Position numbers and translations under genes: made by a program. Below are positions 1 through 6,524 of a stretch of DNA of 9,290 nt, one piece after another. Numbering within the stretch: the stretch's first letter is position 1; every line of letters begins with the position of its first letter. This stretch comes from Syntrophaceae bacterium (GTDB lineage: Bacteria; Desulfobacterota; Syntrophia; Syntrophales; UBA2185). The notes under the pieces are model-generated. The model did not search any database and was not told the origin of the DNA. It worked only from the letters and a program-made list of their open reading frames with translations. The stretch is taken from NCBI GenBank assembly GCA_003508565.1, contig DNUI01000020.1, positions 1 to 9,290 of the forward strand, read 5' to 3'.

Positions 1-41
1 ACTCCTTTCAGAAATTGATTGCATCAACATGTAAGAAGAAG

Positions 42-117
42 TGTCATTTCGAAGGAATGAGCAACTGAGCAATCCTTACTATGCTGAAATCGATTCTTCC
101 CCGCGGTCGAAATGACA
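42..117. repeat. Palindromic intergenic repeat element (76 bp)
   Basis: Perfect 11-bp inverted arms, TGTCATTTCGA at 42-52 and TCGAAATGACA at 107-117, flank a 54-bp interior. The interior keeps remnants of the usual pattern (a gagcaatcc block on the left, a gattcttcc block on the right) but no longer pairs well. This resembles the dispersed TGTCATTCCGA-type palindromic repeats found between genes in many bacterial genomes, including deltaproteobacteria. It codes for nothing and would fold into a long imperfect hairpin in RNA. The arms are seen directly; membership of a genome-wide family is inferred, because only one copy is in the window. Confidence 0.6.
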
Positions 118-130
118 TAATGCGAACTTA

Positions 131-148
131 TACGAGTAGATACTCGTA
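131..148. other. 18-bp perfect palindrome, possible protein-binding site
   Basis: TACGAGTA at 131-138 and its exact reverse complement TACTCGTA at 141-148 are separated by GA. The spacer is too short for a good RNA hairpin and no T-run follows, so a dimeric DNA-binding site is more likely than a terminator. No gene start lies close by on either strand, so its role is unclear. It may be chance or part of a regulatory region for a gene to the left of the window. Confidence 0.3.
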
Positions 149-264
149 AACTTCGGTATGCATCGGCGATGACGCATAGGTATACTGTTGTTGAAATTCC
201 CGCAAATCTTCACGGGTGTATTTTTTTCTGGATGCGTCCGTTTCCAAAAGTGCACACTAATCTT

Positions 265-678
265 TCACGAGAACATTCTTATGATTTCCGCAATGCTTTT
301 CACAAACTGTCCGCGTCCTTCGTGAATATAGATACCTATTTGAGCAATGAGTGAATACGCGATGGCAAACTGAGCGAGCGCGTATGCCGCAATAGTGAAC
401 TGACTGAGGCTGAAGATGCCGATGCCAAACTGGGAAATGGTGAAAACTCCGCATGCAAACTGTCCGATGGCAATGATTCCTTTTGCCACCACAGGCACTC
501 GATTCGGTCGGTATTTAAACGAAATATGGACGAATGGTAAGCCGAAGACGGTAAGGTTTGATTTGTATTCAAATCCCCACCCGTCCCATTTTTCTTTCGC
601 CGGATATGGCGCTCCGCAATGGGGGCATACCATCGCCTGTTCGGAGATTTCATGTCTACATTCTCGACAGAGGTTCAT
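265..678 (-). CDS. Zinc-ribbon protein with tandem decapeptide repeats, function unknown
   Basis: The 137-residue product begins with a short zinc ribbon: Cys4, Cys7, Cys18 and Cys21 form two CxxC knuckles. A conserved-looking linker (about 41-66, containing GLPFVHISF and RPNRVPVVAKG) leads into a glycine- and aromatic-rich region (about 67-117). This is built from ten-residue units with a QF or QI pair at a fixed place (Q73, Q83, Q93, Q103, Q113). The same 30-bp period shows in the DNA as AAACTG or GAACTG at 367, 397, 427 and 457. Similar zinc-ribbon proteins with GIIAIGxxAIG-type repeats occur widely as hypothetical proteins. The repeats could form a beta-solenoid-like stack or sit in the membrane. 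No signal peptide is evident. The start is the ATG before the zinc ribbon; it has no clear ribosome binding site but does have a good promoter upstream. The gene is divergent from the dehydrogenase operon and probably not functionally linked to it. Confidence 0.75.
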   Translation of the reverse strand: MNLCRECRHEISEQAMVCPHCGAPYPAKEKWDGWGFEYKSNLTVFGLPFVHISFKYRPNRVPVVAKGIIAIGQFACGVFTISQFGIGIFSLSQFTIAAYALAQFAIAYSLIAQIGIYIHEGRGQFVKSIAEIIRMFS

Positions 679-722
679 TTCAATGCTACGCTTAATAGAA
701 TTTCTAAAATCTTGGCTTGAAA

Positions 723-751
723 ACTATTCAAAAACAAACTATTTTTGTCAA
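723..751 (-). promoter_or_regulatory. Sigma-70-like promoter for the zinc-ribbon gene
   Basis: On the minus strand a perfect TTGACA -35 box (746-751) is followed by a 17-bp spacer and AATAGT as the -10 box (723-728, four of six matches to TATAAT). Transcription would start near 716, giving a leader of about 38 nt before the ATG at 678. The spacing and -35 match make this the best promoter visible in the window. It is predicted from sequence only. Confidence 0.5.
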
Positions 752-762
752 GGATAAAAACG

Positions 763-791
763 TTGAAATAGGGATCGAATCGTTTTTTAAG
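763..791 (+). promoter_or_regulatory. Possible promoter of the dehydrogenase-carboxylase operon
   Basis: TTGAAA (763-768, five of six -35 matches), a 17-bp spacer and TTTAAG (786-791, four of six) lie 31 bp before the first ATG of the operon. It sits back to back with the minus-strand promoter, the two -35 boxes being 11 bp apart. An alternative -35, TTGTCA at 745-750, has no good partner. The region is AT-rich, so weak matches are expected by chance. Confidence 0.3.
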
Positions 792-822
792 TTCAAAGCC
801 GTGAGGAAGAGAATAGTATAGA

Positions 823-1851
823 ATGAAAGCAATGGTGTTGAGAGGTACTTCCAGTTTCCGGGATAATAAGACGCCCCTGGGGCTTGTCCATATGCCCGTG
901 CCGGTTCCTGGAGAGGGGGAAATTCTTGTGAAGGTTTCCGCCTGCGGGGTCTGTCATACGGAACTGGATGAGATTGAGGGGAGGACACCTCCGCCGGTAT
1001 TCCCCGTTGTTTTGGGCCATCAGGTGGTGGGAGAGGTAGCCGGTCTGGGGAAGAACGCAAGACGGTTCCGTGAGGGTGACAGGGTGGGTGTCGGCTGGAT
1101 ATATTCCGCCTGCGGACGATGCGATGCCTGTATGGAAGGGAATGAAAATGTCTGTGACGAATTCATGGCCACAGGGAGGGATGTTCACGGGGGGTACGCG
1201 GAGTTCATGAAAGTGCCGGAAAATTTTGCGTACCTCATTCCTGAAATCTTTTCCGACTCGGAAGCTGCGCCGCTTCTGTGCGCGGGCGCCATCGGCTACC
1301 GATCACTGCGTTTGGCCAATATGAAAGACGGCCAGGGCCTGGGGCTTACCGGTTTCGGAGCTTCAGCCCACCTCGTCCTTAAAATAGCTCGTCATAAGTA
1401 TCCCAATTCCGGCATCTATGTTTTCGCCCGGAGCGAAAAGGAGCGGGTCTTTGCCCGGGAGTTGGGGGCAGTCTGGGCAGGGAATACGGAAGACAAACCG
1501 CCGGAAAAACTCCATGCGATTATCGACACCACGCCGGCATGGAAACCTGTCGTGGAGGCCCTGAAAAACCTGGTGTGCGGAGGGCGGCTGGTCATCAATG
1601 CCATCCGCAAGGAGGAGATTGACAAAGACTATCTATTAACGCTACATTATCCGACACATCTCTGGCTGGAAAAAGAAGTCAAGAGCGTAGCAAACGTGGC
1701 GCGGAGAGATATACAAGAATTTCTTCAGCTTGCTGCGGCAATTCCCATCAGGCCGGAGGTTCAGGAGTTTTCTCTGGAAGAGGCCAATAAAGCCCTGGTT
1801 GAATTGAAAGAAGCAAAGATCCGGGGGGCAAAAGTCCTGCGCATGGATTGA
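823..1851 (+). CDS. Zinc-dependent alcohol dehydrogenase (medium-chain family)
   Basis: This 342-residue protein has the full length and layout of the zinc-binding medium-chain dehydrogenases, which interconvert alcohols and aldehydes or ketones with NAD(P) in the cytoplasm. An N-terminal GroES-like domain carries the catalytic zinc ligands Cys41 (in CGVCHTE), His66 and probably Cys153. The structural zinc lobe has Cys97, Cys100, Cys103 and Cys111 in the classic CGxCxxC spacing. The Rossmann domain follows with GFGASA at 178-183. Its second strand ends in FARS (201-204) rather than an acidic residue, which hints at NADP(H). The usual GHE motif reads GHQ (66-67), a change also met in some relatives. 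The overall pattern resembles the AdhA/propanol-preferring group. A GAGG-type ribosome site (803-806) lies rather far upstream, but the MKAMVL start is typical. It is the first gene of the operon. Substrate unknown. Confidence 0.88.
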   Translation: MKAMVLRGTSSFRDNKTPLGLVHMPVPVPGEGEILVKVSACGVCHTELDEIEGRTPPPVFPVVLGHQVVGEVAGLGKNARRFREGDRVGVGWIYSACGRCDACMEGNENVCDEFMATGRDVHGGYAEFMKVPENFAYLIPEIFSDSEAAPLLCAGAIGYRSLRLANMKDGQGLGLTGFGASAHLVLKIARHKYPNSGIYVFARSEKERVFARELGAVWAGNTEDKPPEKLHAIIDTTPAWKPVVEALKNLVCGGRLVINAIRKEEIDKDYLLTLHYPTHLWLEKEVKSVANVARRDIQEFLQLAAAIPIRPEVQEFSLEEANKALVELKEAKIRGAKVLRMD

Positions 1852-1894
1852 TGACAGAGTTACTATTAAGCCTCCTTTTTTAAAGAGAGAATTG

Positions 1895-2443
1895 ATGGAA
1901 GATACAACAATTATGAAAGATTTCAGGGAAGTCAAGGCGGGGAAGACGGGATTTAAGAAGGATTATATTACCATTATGCTCTGGTTTGTGGGAAGGGCTA
2001 TTCAGGCGGCGGCAGCAATGGACGAAACCGTCAAAAAAGAATTCGCAGAATTGCCGGACCGCTTTACCTTTTCTCTGGGTATCATGCCGGCCGGACCTTA
2101 CATGATCGTGGGGAAGTCTAAACGAGGAATTGTGTACTATCTCGGGTGGGATCCAGAAGGCAAAGACATTATGCTGGAAATGAAAATCAAAAATATTGAA
2201 GCGGCGATGCTCCTGTTTACCTTTCAGGAGAGCACCGCCGTCGCAATTGCCCGTGATCGTCTGATCGTCGATGGAGAGGTGCCCCACGCGTGCGCCGTAA
2301 TCCGCATTCTGGATATCGTGGAAGTGTATCTGCTTCCGAAATTCATCGCGAAACTGGCGGTGAAGAGGTATCCTGCCGAGCATCACGGCAACAAATTTTC
2401 CCGCCGGGTAATGTTCTATATCCGGACTGTACTTGGTGTATAG
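1895..2443 (+). CDS. SCP2-like (sterol carrier protein 2 fold) lipid-binding protein
   Basis: The 182-residue product has no catalytic motif. From about residue 45 to 160 it shows the pattern of an SCP2 domain: amphipathic beta strands (FTFSLGIM, YMIVGKSKRGIVYYLGW), a hydrophobic helix-turn stretch (IEAAMLLFTFQESTAVAIAR), then LIVDGEV and a helix leading to LLPKF. SCP2 domains bind lipids, fatty acyl-CoAs or other hydrophobic ligands in a tunnel. A preceding stretch (about 24-41, DYITIMLWFVGRAIQAAA) is apolar and could contact a membrane or cap the domain. The gene sits 43 bp after the zinc dehydrogenase and 9 bp before the next gene, so it is surely co-transcribed. This suggests that the pathway handles a hydrophobic intermediate. 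A TTG three bases upstream (1892) is an alternative start; the ATG was chosen because it is better spaced from AAGAGAGA. Family assignment is by pattern only. Confidence 0.6.
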   Translation: MEDTTIMKDFREVKAGKTGFKKDYITIMLWFVGRAIQAAAAMDETVKKEFAELPDRFTFSLGIMPAGPYMIVGKSKRGIVYYLGWDPEGKDIMLEMKIKNIEAAMLLFTFQESTAVAIARDRLIVDGEVPHACAVIRILDIVEVYLLPKFIAKLAVKRYPAEHHGNKFSRRVMFYIRTVLGV

Positions 2444-2452
2444 GAGCAGCCT

Positions 2453-3616
2453 ATGTTTTTACCGGAGCATTATGAATTTTCCTGTCCCGTGAAAATCAAT
2501 TCCGGCAACAGGGCACTGGAGCATCTTCCCTTCGAACTCGATACCCTGAATGCGAGAAAACCCCTTATCATTACCGGCAAGAATGCTGCCGGAAGAGGGC
2601 TGGTCGATATCGCCATTGATGCCTTTAAGGATTCGGGAATTACCATCGGCATCTTCGACGGCGTGCCTTCTTCGCCCGATTTGAAGCTGATCAGGGAACT
2701 GTACACAATTTACCGTGACAGGGGCTATGATGCCATCATCGCGTTGGGTGGAGGGCCGGTGACAGATGCGGCGAAGGTGCTGAACATTGTCGTGTCCGGG
2801 GAGCCGGAAGACTTGGAGAAAGGTGCCGGGCATAATATGATCAAGAAACCCCTGAAACCTTTCGTCATGATACCGACCTTGGCGGGATCAGGATATGAAA
2901 CGTCCCGCTATGCATTTTTCGAAGGCAGAACATACTCCTCACATTATTTGATGCCCCACCTTGTGGTAATTGATCCCCGCATGACCACTGCTGAAGATGC
3001 CATGACGACTGCGGGCGCCTCCCTTATCACCCTGACACATTCCGTGGAAGCCTATGTTTCGCCGGAGAAGAATCCCTTAGCCGACAGCTATGCCTTTCCG
3101 GCCATCCGGTTTGTCATGGAACATCTGGTAAATGTGATCAGAAATCCCCGGGATAGTAATGGCTGCCTGGCATTGGCCAACGCGCACTGTTTTGCCGGCT
3201 GCGCCTTTTCCGGCACGGCATGGGGTATTGCGCATACCCTGGGGAAGGCAATCGGGGAAGCCTGTAATATTTCTCCAGGTGTATGTATGGGGATAATCCT
3301 TCCCCATGGTATAGAAATGCAGCATTCGAGAGGCGGTCGTCATATCTCCGATCTGCTGCTTCCGCTTGCAGGATCTGACATGTACGCGGAGACTGCGGAA
3401 GACTTGAGGGCTCAGAAAGCGATCGACATTCTCTTAGATTTTCAGAAAGACCTTTTCACAATAAGCGGTGGAGTGATAGCCCGCACATTGGAAGGCGCGA
3501 AAGTACCAAAAGAAATGGCGCGGGATATAGCAAAAAAGTCTGTCGGTTATGGTTCGGAAATTGTTGGCATGGATGATTTCCTGAAGATTTGGGAACATGC
3601 CTGGGAAGGGTCATAA
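2453..3616 (+). CDS. Divergent iron-type alcohol dehydrogenase paralogue with lost metal ligands
   Basis: The 387 residues align from end to end with the gene directly downstream and share the group III (iron-containing) alcohol dehydrogenase fold: N-terminal nucleotide-binding domain with GGGPVTDAAK (99-108), then an all-helical metal domain. The four metal ligands of the family (Asp, His, His, His) correspond here to Ile192, His196, His261 and Pro275, so two are gone. A further conserved His is Lys265 (HTLGK for HTLGH). Other motifs have drifted: GGGSVMDTAK has Ser to Pro and Met to Thr, TTAGTGSE reads TLAGSGYE, a loop near 157 is about six residues shorter, and some 20-25 residues are missing near the C-terminus. 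The frame is intact and a strong AGGAG site (2442-2446) lies 6 bp before the ATG. It may use no metal, as maleylacetate reductases in this superfamily are reported to do, or be a structural or regulatory partner of its neighbour. Confidence 0.85.
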   Translation: MFLPEHYEFSCPVKINSGNRALEHLPFELDTLNARKPLIITGKNAAGRGLVDIAIDAFKDSGITIGIFDGVPSSPDLKLIRELYTIYRDRGYDAIIALGGGPVTDAAKVLNIVVSGEPEDLEKGAGHNMIKKPLKPFVMIPTLAGSGYETSRYAFFEGRTYSSHYLMPHLVVIDPRMTTAEDAMTTAGASLITLTHSVEAYVSPEKNPLADSYAFPAIRFVMEHLVNVIRNPRDSNGCLALANAHCFAGCAFSGTAWGIAHTLGKAIGEACNISPGVCMGIILPHGIEMQHSRGGRHISDLLLPLAGSDMYAETAEDLRAQKAIDILLDFQKDLFTISGGVIARTLEGAKVPKEMARDIAKKSVGYGSEIVGMDDFLKIWEHAWEGS

Positions 3617-3628
3617 AGGGAACTTGAG

Positions 3629-4876
3629 ATGGATTTACCTGGATATTACGAATTCTGCTGCCGGGTGAAAATCATTGCCGGCCATGATGCCCTGGAAAAG
3701 ATTCCGGATGCACTGGCTCAACTGAATGCAGGAAGGCCGATGATTGTCACGGATAAAGGTGTTGCCGGTGCCGGATTGATTGACATCGTGGTCGACGCGA
3801 TTAAAGATGGGGTGACCATCAGGGAGATAGCCGACGATGTGCCGCCCGATTCGGACTTGCGGGTCGTGAACCGTCTTGCCCATGTATACAGAGAAAAAGG
3901 CTGTGACTCCCTCATTGCTGTGGGCGGCGGGTCCGTCATGGATACAGCCAAGGGGATTAATATTGTCGTTTCAGAAAAGGCGGACGATCTGATGAAATTC
4001 AGCGGCGCACACGTTCTGAAGCGGCCACTGAAGGCCATGGTCGCGATACCGACGACGGCAGGAACGGGTTCTGAAGTAACCATAATAGCCGTTATTAAAG
4101 ATCATGAGAAGCATCTGAAGATGCTCTTTGCCAGCTATTTTCTCTTGCCGGATGTTTCTATTGTAGATTCCCGCATGACACTGACACTCCCGCCTGCCAT
4201 CACGGCGGCGACGGGCATGGATGCCCTGTCACACGCGGTGGAGGCATATACCTGTCTCTCGAAAAACCCTTTAAGCGACGCCCACGCCCTCGCGGCGATT
4301 AGCCTCATTGGCAAACATCTGGTCAGGGTCACAAAAAATCCCGGAGATCGGGAAGGACGCCTCGCCATGGCCAACGCCGCGACACTCGCCGGCATAGCCT
4401 TTTCCAACTCCATGGTCGGCATGGTGCATACCCTGGGGCATTCCGTAGGCTCTATGTGCGGCATTCCCCATGGGGTGTGCATGGCAATTCTTCTCCCCTA
4501 TGGACTTGAATACAATATGCACAAGAGCGGGCATTTCACGGCAGAACTGCTGTTGCCTTTGGCAGGTGCGGAAGTATATGCCGGGACCATGAAAGAACGG
4601 CGAACAGAAGAGGTTATTGCCTTGATCCGCCGGATGAACCAGGAACTCCACGATGCGACCGACGGCAGGCATCCCCGTTTCTTCAAGGAAATCTTGGATA
4701 ACGAGGGGATACAAATGGTTCCGAAGGAAAAACTGCCGGACGTCGCGAAAACAGCACTCGGCGACGGATCGATAGTTTACAATCCTGAAGAACTGGACTA
4801 CGACGATTTTCTCATGGTTATGGAGGCGGCCTGGGAGGGAAAACCACTCGACAAGAACAGAATCAAAAAAGGATAA
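3629..4876 (+). CDS. Iron-containing alcohol dehydrogenase
   Basis: This 415-residue member of the group III alcohol dehydrogenases would oxidise an alcohol, or reduce an aldehyde or ketone, with NAD(P) at a divalent metal. The Rossmann-like part contains GGGSVMDTAK (99-108) and TTAGTGSE (142-149). The metal site is complete: Asp198 and His202 in GMDALSHAVEAY, His267 in HTLGH and His281 in IPHGV; His271 is also kept. Length is slightly above the usual 380-400, through a C-terminal insertion around 343-368 and a basic tail (KNRIKKG). It begins 12 bp after its paralogue, with AAGGGA as ribosome site, and ends 12 bp before the carboxylase gene. The pair arose by tandem duplication, since the first 115 residues align in register. 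This copy is the catalytically competent one by motif. Substrate not predictable. Confidence 0.9.
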   Translation: MDLPGYYEFCCRVKIIAGHDALEKIPDALAQLNAGRPMIVTDKGVAGAGLIDIVVDAIKDGVTIREIADDVPPDSDLRVVNRLAHVYREKGCDSLIAVGGGSVMDTAKGINIVVSEKADDLMKFSGAHVLKRPLKAMVAIPTTAGTGSEVTIIAVIKDHEKHLKMLFASYFLLPDVSIVDSRMTLTLPPAITAATGMDALSHAVEAYTCLSKNPLSDAHALAAISLIGKHLVRVTKNPGDREGRLAMANAATLAGIAFSNSMVGMVHTLGHSVGSMCGIPHGVCMAILLPYGLEYNMHKSGHFTAELLLPLAGAEVYAGTMKERRTEEVIALIRRMNQELHDATDGRHPRFFKEILDNEGIQMVPKEKLPDVAKTALGDGSIVYNPEELDYDDFLMVMEAAWEGKPLDKNRIKKG

Positions 4877-4888
4877 AGGGGAGTATTT

Positions 4889-6514
4889 ATGATAAAGGAG
4901 CGAAAAACCCAGAAGGACACCCGGGGGAAAAAGCCGAAACCAGTCACGGCGCAGTCCGAAACGGAACATGCCACGAAGCACACTTTGAAATCGCTGGAAG
5001 TCATGAGAAATGAGACCCTGAAGGGTGGTGGTGTTGAACTGATTGAGGATCAGCACCGGAGGGGGAAACTTACGGCTCGAGAGCGCATAGAGCTGCTGTT
5101 GGATGAGGGTTCCTTTGAGGAGTTTGACCTCCTGAAAACGGGCCGGGGAGGGGCCTTTGGAAAAGAACAAACATACCCCGGAGACGGTGTTGTCACGGGG
5201 CATGGCACGATCGATGGCCGGGAAGTATTCATGTACAGCCAGGATTTCACGGTGCGCGGCGGATCGCTGGGGGAGGCGCATTCCCAGAAAATCAGCAAGG
5301 TAATGGATCACGCCGTGCGGGTGGGGGCTCCTATCATTGGACTGAACGACTCCGGCGGTGCCCGGATCCAGGAGGGGGTGGATGCCCTGGCTTCCTACGG
5401 GGATATTTTCAAGAGAAATGCCCTGGCCAGCGGCATCATCCCGCAGATATCCTGTATCATGGGACCCTGCGCGGGTGGCGCTGTGTACAGCCCGGCCCTT
5501 ACCGATTTCATCTTCATGGTCGAGGACACGTCCTACATGTATGTAACAGGGCCAAACGTGGTGGAAACGGTTACCCATATGGCTATTACTCATGATGAGC
5601 TTGGCGGCGCGAAGATTCATGGAGAAAAGAGCGGTCTCGCTCACTTTGTGCTGCCCAACGACATCATGTGCCTGCGGGAAGTGAGGCGGCTGATCAACTA
5701 TCTCCCCTCCAACAATAAGCAGACGGCGCCCATTCTGGACCTCAGCGATCCGGCTGGACGGACGGATGCTGCCCTGGATTATCTAGTGCCCGAAAATCCC
5801 AACCAGAGTTACGACATGAAGGTGTGCATCAACAGCATTCTTGACGGGGCAGAGTTTTTAGAAGTTCAGTCTCAGTATGCGAGAAACATTATTTGCGGAT
5901 TCGGACGCATGGGGGGGCAGACGATAGGGCTTGTGGCGAACCAGCCGTCGGTGCTCGCGGGGGTGCTCGATAACAACGCATCCAACAAAGCGGCACGATT
6001 CGTTCGATTCTGCGACGTCTTTAACATTCCCTTGATATGCCTTGTGGATGTGCCGGGTTTTATGCCGGGGCCGGAACAGGAGCAGGGAGGTATCATCCGC
6101 CACGGAGCAAAGCTTCTCTATGCCTTTATTGAATCTACGGTGCCGCGTATCACCGTCATCATCCGCAAAGCGTACGGAGGAGCCTACATTGTCATGAACT
6201 CCAAGCAGATTGGCTGTGACATCAATTACGCCTGGCCCACCGCGGAGATTGCCGTGATGGGTCCGAAAGGCGCAGCGGAGGTGATTTTCCGGAAAGAGAT
6301 ACAATCTTCACCCGACCCAGCCGCAGCCCTTGCCGTGCGAACGGAAGAATACAGGAAAACATATGTGAATCCATTCCTGTCCGCAAAGAGGGGATACATA
6401 GATGATGTTATTTTCCCCAGAGACACGCGATACCGGATAATCAGGAGTCTCCAGTTTCTTGAAGGGAAGAGGCGAGAAAGGCCGGAACGGCTGCATGGAA
6501 ATATTCCTCTGTAA
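4889..6514 (+). CDS. Acyl-CoA carboxylase carboxyltransferase (beta) subunit, PccB type
   Basis: The 541 residues form the two crotonase-fold halves of a propionyl-/acetyl-CoA carboxylase beta subunit, which moves the carboxyl group from carboxybiotin to an acyl-CoA. The N-half has LTARERI (61-67), GGSLGEAHSQK (124-134), DSGGARIQEG (154-163) and the oxyanion segment GPCAGGAVYSP (192-202). The C-half has the biotin-binding oxyanion segment DVPGFMPG (387-394) and RKAYGGAYIVMNSK (426-439). Ile434 sits where PccB of Streptomyces coelicolor has the specificity residue Asp422. The overall pattern is PccB-like and not the methylcrotonyl- or geranyl-CoA carboxylase type. About 30 basic, low-complexity residues precede the usual start of the family; GGGGAG just before the ATG supports the long form. 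The alpha subunit follows after 10 bp. A methylmalonyl-CoA decarboxylase alpha role is possible but less likely, as a biotin carboxylase is encoded next door. Confidence 0.92.
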   Translation: MIKERKTQKDTRGKKPKPVTAQSETEHATKHTLKSLEVMRNETLKGGGVELIEDQHRRGKLTARERIELLLDEGSFEEFDLLKTGRGGAFGKEQTYPGDGVVTGHGTIDGREVFMYSQDFTVRGGSLGEAHSQKISKVMDHAVRVGAPIIGLNDSGGARIQEGVDALASYGDIFKRNALASGIIPQISCIMGPCAGGAVYSPALTDFIFMVEDTSYMYVTGPNVVETVTHMAITHDELGGAKIHGEKSGLAHFVLPNDIMCLREVRRLINYLPSNNKQTAPILDLSDPAGRTDAALDYLVPENPNQSYDMKVCINSILDGAEFLEVQSQYARNIICGFGRMGGQTIGLVANQPSVLAGVLDNNASNKAARFVRFCDVFNIPLICLVDVPGFMPGPEQEQGGIIRHGAKLLYAFIESTVPRITVIIRKAYGGAYIVMNSKQIGCDINYAWPTAEIAVMGPKGAAEVIFRKEIQSSPDPAAALAVRTEEYRKTYVNPFLSAKRGYIDDVIFPRDTRYRIIRSLQFLEGKRRERPERLHGNIPL

Positions 6515-6524
6515 AGGAGTTGAG

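Noticed and set aside
199..227. CCCG/CGGG hairpin followed by seven T residues, as an intrinsic terminator on the plus strand
   Set aside because: The stem is only four base pairs with a ten-base loop, four bases separate it from the T-run, and no plus-strand gene ends just before it.
169..354. Small plus-strand open frame (61 codons)
   Set aside because: It overlaps the minus-strand zinc-ribbon gene, has no ribosome site and shows no recognisable protein features.
711..735. Sigma-54 promoter suggested by TTGGCTTG
   Set aside because: The required GC element at the -12 position with correct spacing is absent.
1880..2386. Minus-strand open frame opposite the SCP2-like gene
   Set aside because: Its translation is rich in His, Phe and Arg in the way of an antisense shadow, and the plus-strand gene fits the operon spacing and a known fold.
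4271..5644. Long minus-strand open frame (457 codons) spanning the second iron dehydrogenase and the carboxylase gene
   Set aside because: It runs antisense across two strongly supported genes and their junction, matches no protein pattern I know, and is explained by GC-rich codon bias in the opposite frame.
6459..6524. Upstream in-frame ATG extending the biotin carboxylase by 22 residues
   Set aside because: It lies within the carboxyltransferase gene, lacks a ribosome site, and the extension is not family-like; the ATG at 6525 has AAAGGAG and a canonical N-terminus.
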